From: Bacteroidota bacterium | Lineage (GTDB): Bacteria > Bacteroidota > Bacteroidia > Bacteroidales > VadinHA17 | Length of the DNA stretch: 7,348 bases | Direction of reading: 5' to 3' | Assembly (NCBI GenBank): GCA_016868515.1 | Contig: VGGM01000070.1 | Coordinates: forward strand, 1 to 7,348 | Part shown: positions 1-5,690 of the stretch, one piece after another | Layout: every line of letters begins with the position of its first letter | Position numbering within the stretch: position 1 is the first letter of the stretch | Made by a program: the position numbers and the translations under genes | Notes under the pieces: generated by a model | What the model was told of the DNA's origin: nothing | The model's input: only the letters and a program-made list of their open reading frames with translations | Database searches by the model: none

Positions 1-527
1 AGGTCAATGACGGTAAGGATGGGGGCCTCTTCGTTGATGGCGACACTCTGATTGCCGATATGCCTGCACAACTGACGGCCGGTTTTGAATACAAGCCCAT
101 AGACAACCTGATGCTTACCGGAAGCTTTAATCTCTACTTCGACAACAAGGTTGACTATGATGGCAGCAGGCTGCTTAATGTCAACATGATTGAAAAGAAC
201 TTCAAGGAACTAGGCTTTGGTGCACAGTACACGGTTAACGACAAGTTAAGGGCAAGTGCAGGCTGGCTGGGAACCTATACCGGTGTAAACCTTAACTACA
301 TTTCCGACCAGCGTTACAGCACCAATACCAATACATTCGGCGGAGGTGTTGCATACAAAATCACTCCTATGATCGATTTCACACTTGCCGGATCACTCAC
401 CCTCTACGATATCGGGGAAAAGGAGTATAATAAATTCCTTGGAACAATACCTGTTCCGGTGAAGGAAACCTACGAAAAGGGAACATGGATTGTAGCTTTC
501 GGTCTTGACTTCTACTTCAATAAATAG
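1..527 (+). CDS. OmpP1/FadL-type outer-membrane beta-barrel protein, C-terminal part (5' end outside window)
   Basis: The reading frame is open from base 3 with no stop, so this is the 3' end of a longer gene and the ATG at 60 is internal. The visible 174 residues contain DMPAQLTAGFEYKP, a form of the 'PaqltlG.sYk' motif of the OmpP1/FadL/TodX family. Alternating hydrophobic/aromatic beta-strands follow, for example ELGFGAQYTVNDKLRASAGW and NTFGGGVAYKITPMIDFTLA, with short turns between them. The protein ends in FYFNK, an aromatic-rich last strand typical of outer-membrane proteins. FadL-family barrels carry long-chain fatty acids or other hydrophobic compounds across the outer membrane. Full-length members have roughly 400-500 residues, so about 60% is missing, including the N-terminal hatch that would strengthen the assignment. 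The family call is fairly secure, but the substrate is unknown. A hairpin terminator lies about 30 bp after the stop. Confidence 0.75.
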   Translation, partial: VNDGKDGGLFVDGDTLIADMPAQLTAGFEYKPIDNLMLTGSFNLYFDNKVDYDGSRLLNVNMIEKNFKELGFGAQYTVNDKLRASAGWLGTYTGVNLNYISDQRYSTNTNTFGGGVAYKITPMIDFTLAGSLTLYDIGEKEYNKFLGTIPVPVKETYEKGTWIVAFGLDFYFNK

Positions 528-557
528 GAGTTACTGGTAACGATATTATTCTGACTG

Positions 558-590
558 ACCGGCACGCGTGACCAACCGTGCCGGTTTTTT
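558..590 (+). terminator. Rho-independent terminator of the OmpP1/FadL-type gene
   Basis: A perfect 9-bp stem, ACCGGCACG (558-566) pairing with CGTGCCGGT (577-585), encloses a 10-nt loop and runs into six T residues at 585-590. This is the standard intrinsic terminator form for plus-strand transcription. There is no T-tract in the minus direction, so it probably works one way only. The stop codon of the convergent minus-strand gene (589-591) lies at the end of the T-tract. The stem arms are identical to the inner part of the hairpin at 5652-5679. Confidence 0.88.
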
Positions 591-1302
591 ATTGCCTGTT
601 GCTGCTGCCTGATCCCTGCCACCTTATTCCACGGGCTGAAAGATTTGCAATATAATAGTCAAGGTTTGGAGCAGAAGTATCAAGCATCTTCGAGTACCAT
701 ACTTTTGCATTCACCTCATCGCCCTCCCTGAGGTACATAACAATGATGTTTGAATAGAGAGAGGCTGCGATTCCGTGCCTGCTGTTCTCAAGACCAGCCA
801 GAATTTCCCGGAATTCCCTGCCTGATTCGGCAGGCTTGCCTGATTCGGCCAATTCAGATGCAGTATCGATCCTGGCACTAAGCAGCGGGTCAGTGAGTAT
901 TCCAAGAACAGAAAAACAGTTTTCAGAGCACTCTTCAATCAGGTCGAACCAGTCGGGCCTGAAGCCCAGGGCCGGAAAGTAGAGTTTGAATCTAAGCACC
1001 TCTCCTATCCTGCTGAAATTGTGCACCTCGGGGCAATTGGGCAAACCTTCGCTTCTGACCATTTTCAGCCTTGTCCCTTCCGGAAGAACCATGATTGTAT
1101 TTCTGTCGACACAAAAATAGCCACCGCTGACGCGGTTCTCAATTGTTAATTCAATAACAGTAAGATCATTACCAAACTCAAAGGTTACCAAATTCAGAGT
1201 TTCATGGCTCACCAGACCAAAAACAGGATTGGTTACCACCTGACCGGTCAGACCAGAACAGACAATGGCCGACACTATGAAAATCAGCATTTTCTTATTC
1301 AT
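589..1302 (-). CDS. Secreted protein of unknown function with TPR-like C-terminal half
   Basis: I do not recognise the family. The start is placed at the ATG at 1302 (237 aa) and not the in-frame ATG at 1338. The shorter form opens with a clean Sec signal peptide (MNKK, a hydrophobic stretch, then GLTGQ), whereas the longer one puts an Asp/Asn-rich stretch before it. Residues of about 22-140 look beta-rich and hold four Cys (64, 90, 125, 129) that could form disulphides outside the cytoplasm. The segment FKLYFPALGFRPDWFDLIEE resembles the 'F.L.F..L....DfIE' strand seen in extracellular beta-sandwich domains of other Bacteroidota proteins; this is a loose resemblance only. Residues of about 145-210 are helical and resemble two TPR units (AESGREFREILAGLE, then ASLYSNIIVMYLREGDEVNA). 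The gene is divergent from the histidine kinase and convergent with the barrel gene. Cys15 lies in the signal peptide without a lipobox, so a lipoprotein is unlikely. Confidence 0.72.
   Translation of the reverse strand: MNKKMLIFIVSAIVCSGLTGQVVTNPVFGLVSHETLNLVTFEFGNDLTVIELTIENRVSGGYFCVDRNTIMVLPEGTRLKMVRSEGLPNCPEVHNFSRIGEVLRFKLYFPALGFRPDWFDLIEECSENCFSVLGILTDPLLSARIDTASELAESGKPAESGREFREILAGLENSRHGIAASLYSNIIVMYLREGDEVNAKVWYSKMLDTSAPNLDYYIANLSARGIRWQGSGSSNRQ
819..849. repeat. Short in-frame direct repeat in the unknown secreted-protein gene
   Basis: TGCCTGATTCGGC occurs at 819-831 and again at 837-849, an 18-bp period. On the coding (minus) strand it encodes AESG-KP-AESG, so it adds six residues in frame at the start of the helical, TPR-like part. 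It is probably a small local duplication and need not be functional. Confidence 0.5.
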
Positions 1303-1351
1303 ACCGATGTTATTATTATTGTCCGAAAGATAATCCATTTACTTCATGATC

Positions 1352-1389
1352 TTACCGGGTACAGAGTGATTGGTAACAATCCGGTAACA
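1352..1389. promoter_or_regulatory. Candidate operator: GGTAA repeats in the divergent intergenic region
   Basis: Three copies of a GGTAA core lie between the divergent genes. TTACCGG (1352-1358) is an inverted copy of CCGGTAA (1381-1387), and GGTAACA occurs as a direct repeat at 1372-1378 and 1383-1389, an 11-bp period or one helical turn. GATTG-GTAA-CAATC (1368-1381) also forms a small hairpin or dyad. Direct repeats at 11-bp spacing are the usual target shape of OmpR/PhoB-type response regulators, and the plus-strand gene is a PhoR-like kinase. Near-matches to the Bacteroidota -7 element TAnnTTTG (7 of 8) lie at 1421-1428 on the plus strand and at 1332-1325 on the minus strand, without convincing -33 partners. 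The repeats are visible in the sequence, but the regulatory role is inferred. Confidence 0.35.
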
Positions 1390-1445
1390 TTGAGATAACA
1401 ATCGATTAAAAAAATAAAGGGAAATTTGCATTGAAATAAGTTAAA

Positions 1446-2453
1446 ATGGCCAGAAAGAGCTTCAGGGATAAACTATTCCTCTATTATTCACTGCTGTTTA
1501 TTGCATTTGCATTTATAACACTTGCCTATCAGTTTTACAGAGAGAAGGATTACAAAACAAAGAGCCTAAACAATACCCTTGACGAGATAGCAGAAATAAC
1601 CAACAGGTTTATCATCCTTAATCGTCTGAACGTCACCGATTCACTGGCAAAAGTCGATTCCCTGGTTTCCCTTTTTCCTCAGAATGATTTGAGGATTACG
1701 GTTATCCTTAACGACGGCACGGTAAAATATGACAATTTCATAATGTCATGGGACCTGATGGATAACCATTTATCACGTCCTGAGGTGAAGGAAGCCAGGC
1801 TGTACGGAACCGGATCGGCAGTGAGAAAATCTGAAAGTACCGGAATCACTCACTATTACTATGCAAAAAGGTACAACAACTACATAGTGAGAGCAGCGCT
1901 GATTTATGATATCGGAACAATCAAACTTCTAAAGGTCGGGGCAGGCTATATCATAGCAATAGCGGTTTTGTTTGTCCTGGTATGGGCTTTTCTACTGATA
2001 ATAACAGACAAGTTCAGTCAGTCTATCACCCTGCTTCGCGATTTTACAATTAAAACAAGCAGAAATGCTCAATTCAGACCGGGATATAAATTCCCTGACA
2101 ATGAACTGGGTACAATTGGCAGTGAAATAACGCAAATGTACAATAACCTGCTGAAGACAAGAGATGAACTCTCCGTTGCCAAGGAAAAGCTGTTCAACCA
2201 TCTTAATGTGCTTAACGAAGGTGTAGCCTTTTTTTCAAGGGATATGAGCCTGATTCTGGCGAACCAGCACTTCTCTCAGTTCCTTAATTTAATTGCAGAT
2301 GATACAGGGCTCACCGCAGGCGATCTGTTTTCGATAAACCAGTTCGAACCGGTGAAGAGCTTTGTTTTAAAGGAAATATCGGAAAACAGGATACCATTTG
2401 AGGTTCCTGTATGGAATACCAGATCATTTCAGGGGCCAGGTATTTCTGGGTAA
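1446..2453 (+). CDS. Sensor half of the histidine kinase (TM1, periplasmic domain, TM2, HAMP-like, PAS-like)
   Basis: This is the N-terminal fragment, 335 aa. TM1 spans about residues 10-29. A region of about 135 residues then faces the periplasm (30-163) and is the probable signal-sensing part. TM2 spans about 164-186 (VGAGYIIAIAVLFVLVWAFL). A HAMP-like linker of about 187-245 follows, with the coiled stretch LGTIGSEITQMYNNLLKTRD. Residues of about 250-320 look like a PAS fold (LNVLNEGVAFFSRDMSLILA, then NQHFSQFLNL). The last residues, about PGISG, are out-of-frame sequence read after the shift. As it stands the fragment has no phospho-acceptor His or ATPase domain and could not signal alone. 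The ATG at 1446 follows an A/T-rich leader without a Shine-Dalgarno sequence and directly precedes TM1, so this start is convincing. The signal sensed cannot be told from the sequence. Confidence 0.85.
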   Translation: MARKSFRDKLFLYYSLLFIAFAFITLAYQFYREKDYKTKSLNNTLDEIAEITNRFIILNRLNVTDSLAKVDSLVSLFPQNDLRITVILNDGTVKYDNFIMSWDLMDNHLSRPEVKEARLYGTGSAVRKSESTGITHYYYAKRYNNYIVRAALIYDIGTIKLLKVGAGYIIAIAVLFVLVWAFLLIITDKFSQSITLLRDFTIKTSRNAQFRPGYKFPDNELGTIGSEITQMYNNLLKTRDELSVAKEKLFNHLNVLNEGVAFFSRDMSLILANQHFSQFLNLIADDTGLTAGDLFSINQFEPVKSFVLKEISENRIPFEVPVWNTRSFQGPGISG

Positions 2454-3208
2454 GATGTATCGTATTTGCCGACAAGAGCTTTGAAGTAATTATTACCGAT
2501 GTAACCAAAGCTGAAAAGAACCGCAGGGTGAAGCAACAAATGACATCGAACATTGCCCATGAGCTTAAAACGCCGGTGACATCGATTCTGGGGTATCTTG
2601 AAACTATCAGGGAACATAAGGAGATAGAACCGGACAAACGCAGTGAGTTCATTGAAAAGGCGGCAAGTCAGGCAAGCAGGCTTGCAGAACTGATCAATGA
2701 CCTTGGTACCCTTAATAGAATAGAAGAAGCCAACGGTTCATATACATTCGAGAGAGTTGAGATTTCAACCTTAGTTCATGAAATAGTTGATAATTTCCGA
2801 TCCAGTCTTTCCAGACAGAACATGACTGTGAACAATGAGGTTGAAGAGGGAATCGTTGTAAAGGGCAACAGGTCGCTTATTACATCTATATTCCAGAACC
2901 TCCTTGAAAACTCGGTGAGCTATGCAGGGAATGACACAACTGTCAGAATTTCGAAGTACAGTACCGAGTCGGGTTTCCATAACTTCATCTTTTCCGATAA
3001 CGGAGAAGGTGTACCACAAGAGCATATTAACAGGATATTTGAAAGGTTCTACCGCGTCGATAAGGGCCGCTCCAGAAAGGATGGAGGAACAGGCCTTGGT
3101 CTGGCAATAGTAAAAAATGCAGTGCTTCTTCACAAGGGTGACATAACTGTCAAACCCAGACTGACAGGCGGTATTGAATTTCTTTTCAGACTCCCGGCTG
3201 CAGAGTAA
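2411..3208 (+). CDS. Catalytic half of the histidine kinase (HisKA and HATPase_c)
   Basis: This is the C-terminal fragment, 265 aa from the first ATG in frame. It begins inside the end of the PAS-like region (ARYFWVRCIVFADKSFEVI). The HisKA H-box NIAHELKTP has the phospho-accepting His at residue 50. The ATPase part has the N-box QNLLENS (162-168), G1 box DNGEG (196-200), F-box ERFYRV (211-216) and G2 box GGTGLGL (225-231), so all motifs of a PhoR-type kinase are present. It has no membrane segment. In an intact gene it would autophosphorylate and pass the phosphate to an OmpR-type regulator. A GAGG at 2400-2403 lies 7 nt before the ATG, so internal or coupled initiation that makes a soluble kinase core is conceivable. 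The simpler reading is that this is the severed 3' part of the gene. The next gene starts 86 bp downstream. Confidence 0.85.
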   Translation: MEYQIISGARYFWVRCIVFADKSFEVIITDVTKAEKNRRVKQQMTSNIAHELKTPVTSILGYLETIREHKEIEPDKRSEFIEKAASQASRLAELINDLGTLNRIEEANGSYTFERVEISTLVHEIVDNFRSSLSRQNMTVNNEVEEGIVVKGNRSLITSIFQNLLENSVSYAGNDTTVRISKYSTESGFHNFIFSDNGEGVPQEHINRIFERFYRVDKGRSRKDGGTGLGLAIVKNAVLLHKGDITVKPRLTGGIEFLFRLPAAE

Positions 3209-3242
3209 CTGAATGTTTTTATACTCTTCAACATAATCCGGC

Positions 3243-3275
3243 ATTGTTTCATTGTTATGGTTTAACTTAGCATTG
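3243..3275 (+). promoter_or_regulatory. Possible Bacteroidota-type promoter of the sortilin-like gene
   Basis: TAGCATTG at 3268-3275 matches the -7 consensus TAnnTTTG at all but one of the defined positions, and ATTG at 3243-3246 lies 21 nt upstream as a possible -33 element. Initiation would fall about 10-15 nt before the ATG at 3295, giving a short leader. No terminator is visible between the kinase stop (3208) and this site, so read-through from the kinase is also possible. Short A/T-rich matches like this arise by chance. Confidence 0.25.
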
Positions 3276-3294
3276 TACATCAAAACCTATTAAC

Positions 3295-5628
3295 ATGAAA
3301 AAACATTGCAGGTTATCATCAGCGATCGTCTTTCTGCTGCTGTTGCTGTTTGCCGGATTGACAACATACGGTCAGCAGGTCAAGAGGCCGGTTACCGACA
3401 GCAGGGAACGTGTGGCCATGTTTGGAAAACAAACTCTTCTTAAACAGGAGTCCCCATACAAGGATTTAAACTGGCAGTATGTTGGTCCTACCAATATAAG
3501 TGGCAGATGCACCGATGTTGAGGCAGTTTCACCCAGAGGGGAAAGCTATCTCATCTGGGTAGGTGCTGCTACCGGGGGTGTATGGAAATCGACCAACGAG
3601 GGTACATCATTCATTCCTGTTTTCGATGAAATGCCAACGGCCTCAATTGGTGACATAGCAATTGATCCGAAGAATCATGATGTTGTATGGGTTGGTACCG
3701 GTGAAGCTAACATCTTCAGAAGCTCAAATGCAGGTTGCGGTGTTTTCAAGACAACCGACGGGGGAACAACGTGGACACTGACCGGACTTGAAAACACACA
3801 TACCATTGGCCGTATCAGGATCAACCCCAATAACACTGACATAGTGTATGTTGCCGCCACAGGACATGAATGGACTCCAAACGAGGAAAGGGGTCTCTTC
3901 AAAACCACCGATGGGGGTAAAACATGGACCAAAATACTCTACCTTGACGAAAACACCGGGGTATACGATCTACTTCTCGACCCCAGAGATCCTGAGGTTG
4001 TTTATGCAACCACGTGGGAAAGGATGAGGTTGAAATGGAATGATCCACGCACCTACCCGACTACCAAAAACTGTGGCATATGGAAATCGGCCGACGGAGG
4101 CAGAAGCTGGAAGCAGATTAACAACGGACTTCCTGCACCAGAGCACCGGGGAAGAATAGGCATAGATCTGTGCCTCACCAAACCCGACGTGATGTATGCA
4201 TACCTTGATAATTATGAAATAGCATATACTGCCAAACCGGGTGAGATGGACTCATACGGCCGGCAGAAACAGGATGTTATAAAGGGGGCTACGGTATACC
4301 GGTCGGACGATGCCGGGACAACCTGGAAGCAGGTAAGCGGATTGACCCCACAAATGAAAACTTTTATGGAGAGGCATTCAGGCACCTACGGATGGGTGTT
4401 TGGACAGATAAGAGTTGACCCGAACGATGAGAATACTATCTACACCCTGGGCATACAGCTTAATGTTTCGTACGACGGCGGTAAAACCTTTACCTCCCTC
4501 AGGGGCCCGCATGCCGATCATCATGGTCTCTGGATTGACCCTGAAAACTCCAACTACCTGCTCAACGTTCAGGACGGAGGGCTCACCATTTCGTACGACG
4601 GGGGAAAGACATGGAAATACCCGATTGCTGAACTCCCCCTTGCCCAGTTTTACAATGTGGCATATGACCTCAGCGTTCCGTTCAGAGTGTTTGGATCAAT
4701 CCAGGATCATCACAGCTTCTATGGCCCTGTTCAGGCCGGAAGAACACGGGCAAATGTCAGACCTGTTGAATTCATAAACACACTGGGGGCAGAGGGTAGC
4801 TCTCATGCTGTCGACACTCGTACCAATAATACCGTATATGCCAGTACCTTCTATGGAGCACTGGCAAGAGCCAATATCAATGATTACCCTGCCGGAAGGA
4901 AGAATCTCATCCCAACACATCACCCCGACGGTTCAAGGTTACGGGGGCAGTGGGTAGCACCAACCATACTTTCTGTTCATAACCAGGACATTGTGTACCA
5001 CGGTATGCAGTATGTTATGAAGTCGGCCGACCGCGGCGACACATGGGAGTTCATAAGTCCCGACCTTACCCGGAATGACCCGAAGAAGCTCGGCGATATA
5101 AATTACCAGACAATACAGACCATTGATGAGTCACCCCTGAAAGCAGGTGTTATTTATGCCGGAACCGATGACGGCCGGATATGGAGAACCCTCGACGCGG
5201 GTAAAAACTGGAAAATGACAGGCAGCGGAGCGGTTCCGGAAAGATGGGTATCAAGAGTCGTGGCATCGCGCTACAGCCCGGGTACAGTGTATATGACCCA
5301 GACAGGTCGCCGCGATGACGACTTCCAGGTATATGTCTGGAAATCTACCAACTATGGCGATACCTGGACTGATATATCGGGAAATATTCCTGTTGGTCCG
5401 GTTAATGTAATAAGAGAAGACCCTGTTGACCCGAACATACTTTACGTCGGAACCGATGCCTCGGTTTACATAAGCAGGGACAGCGGCAAACGCTGGGATG
5501 TGCTTGGCAACCTACCTTTCGCCTATGTACATGACCTGCAGATACATCCTCGCGACAATTACATTATCATTGCAACCCACGGAAGGGGCATCTTCGTACT
5601 CGATGCCAACAGTATAAACAAGAGATAA
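3295..5628 (+). CDS. Secreted sortilin/VPS10-like beta-propeller protein with Asp-box (BNR) repeats
   Basis: The product is 777 aa. It starts with a Sec signal peptide (MKKH, a Leu-rich core, then TTYGQ, cleaved near residue 27). The rest carries 11 Asp-box motifs of the S/T-x-D/N-x-G-x-T/S-W/F kind, at about residues 99, 153, 204, 265, 337, 392, 433, 577, 632, 684 and 727. Each sits in a turn and is preceded by phrases such as 'DPxNxDVVWVGT' or 'GVFKTTDGG'. Regular spacing and the ending IIIATHGRGIFVLD are typical of the large bacterial sortilin_N/VPS10-like group, a propeller of about ten blades. Such proteins are often labelled 'glycosyl hydrolase, BNR repeat', but I see no sialidase FRIP motif or arginine triad, so an enzymatic role is not supported. 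Binding of a protein, peptide or glycan outside the cell is more likely. Many relatives are longer (about 1,000 aa); this one ends just after the propeller and has no type IX secretion C-terminal domain. Confidence 0.85.
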   Translation: MKKHCRLSSAIVFLLLLLFAGLTTYGQQVKRPVTDSRERVAMFGKQTLLKQESPYKDLNWQYVGPTNISGRCTDVEAVSPRGESYLIWVGAATGGVWKSTNEGTSFIPVFDEMPTASIGDIAIDPKNHDVVWVGTGEANIFRSSNAGCGVFKTTDGGTTWTLTGLENTHTIGRIRINPNNTDIVYVAATGHEWTPNEERGLFKTTDGGKTWTKILYLDENTGVYDLLLDPRDPEVVYATTWERMRLKWNDPRTYPTTKNCGIWKSADGGRSWKQINNGLPAPEHRGRIGIDLCLTKPDVMYAYLDNYEIAYTAKPGEMDSYGRQKQDVIKGATVYRSDDAGTTWKQVSGLTPQMKTFMERHSGTYGWVFGQIRVDPNDENTIYTLGIQLNVSYDGGKTFTSLRGPHADHHGLWIDPENSNYLLNVQDGGLTISYDGGKTWKYPIAELPLAQFYNVAYDLSVPFRVFGSIQDHHSFYGPVQAGRTRANVRPVEFINTLGAEGSSHAVDTRTNNTVYASTFYGALARANINDYPAGRKNLIPTHHPDGSRLRGQWVAPTILSVHNQDIVYHGMQYVMKSADRGDTWEFISPDLTRNDPKKLGDINYQTIQTIDESPLKAGVIYAGTDDGRIWRTLDAGKNWKMTGSGAVPERWVSRVVASRYSPGTVYMTQTGRRDDDFQVYVWKSTNYGDTWTDISGNIPVGPVNVIREDPVDPNILYVGTDASVYISRDSGKRWDVLGNLPFAYVHDLQIHPRDNYIIIATHGRGIFVLDANSINKR

Positions 5629-5647
5629 AACAGGTAAAATGGATTGT

Positions 5648-5690
5648 AAAAACCGGCACGGATAAAACTCCGTGCCGGTATAATTAATTA
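5648..5690. terminator. Terminator hairpin between convergent genes, probably bidirectional
   Basis: A perfect 11-bp stem, ACCGGCACGGA (5652-5662) pairing with TCCGTGCCGGT (5669-5679), has a 6-nt loop TAAAAC. In the minus direction it is followed by four T (complement of 5648-5651), which suits the M20 peptidase transcript. In the plus direction the tail is the A/T-rich ATAATTAATTA, weaker as a U-tract. It sits 24 bp after the stop of the sortilin-like gene and 9 bp from the stop of the minus-strand peptidase gene, so it can end both. The outer 9 bp of each arm are the same as in the terminator at 558-590. Confidence 0.85.

Larger units (their letters stand above)
1446..3208 (+). pseudogene. 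PhoR-like sensor histidine kinase gene interrupted by a frameshift
   Basis: Two overlapping frames together give one complete membrane sensor kinase: sensor, TM2, HAMP-like linker and PAS-like region in the first, HisKA and HATPase_c in the second. The first frame stops at 2451-2453, while the second is open from 2402 (a TGA at 2399-2401 closes it upstream). The break therefore lies at 2402-2450 and is a -1 shift. Adding one G to the G4 run at 2432-2435 joins them smoothly as ...SFQGARYFWVRC... and restores a 587-aa protein that matches the order of the family. Causes could be a real disabling mutation, a phase-variable tract (four G is short for that) or a one-base sequencing error. No standard X_XXY_YYZ slippery heptamer is seen, so programmed frameshifting is unlikely. 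No response-regulator gene lies beside it in this window. Every kinase motif downstream is intact, which points to a recent break or a read error. Confidence 0.8.

Noticed and set aside
1303..1338. Upstream ATG at 1338 as the start of the secreted-protein gene
   Set aside because: It would put 12 mostly polar residues (Asp/Asn-rich) before the signal peptide. The ATG at 1302 gives the standard MNKK signal sequence.
1204..1398. Small plus-strand frame covering the divergent intergenic region
   Set aside because: It is antisense to the signal peptide of the minus-strand gene for over half its length and has no protein features.
2427..2440. Programmed -1 ribosomal frameshifting in the kinase gene
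   Set aside because: No X_XXY_YYZ heptamer exists in the overlap in the zero frame, and no strong hairpin is obvious just downstream. A simple indel in the G run explains the data better.
2771..3283. 170-aa open frame on the minus strand
   Set aside because: It runs antisense through the HisKA/HATPase coding region, whose motifs are clear on the plus strand. The translation has no recognisable domain.
4415..4777. 120-aa plus-strand frame inside the sortilin-like gene
   Set aside because: It is out of frame with a strong Asp-box protein, and its composition is typical of a shadow frame. The same holds for the frames at 6286-6621, 6536-6793 and 7087-7269, which overlap the M20/selD coding sequence.
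3295..5628. Sialidase or other glycosidase function for the Asp-box protein
   Set aside because: Asp boxes are structural turns found in many propellers. The FRIP motif and arginine triad of sialidases are not visible.
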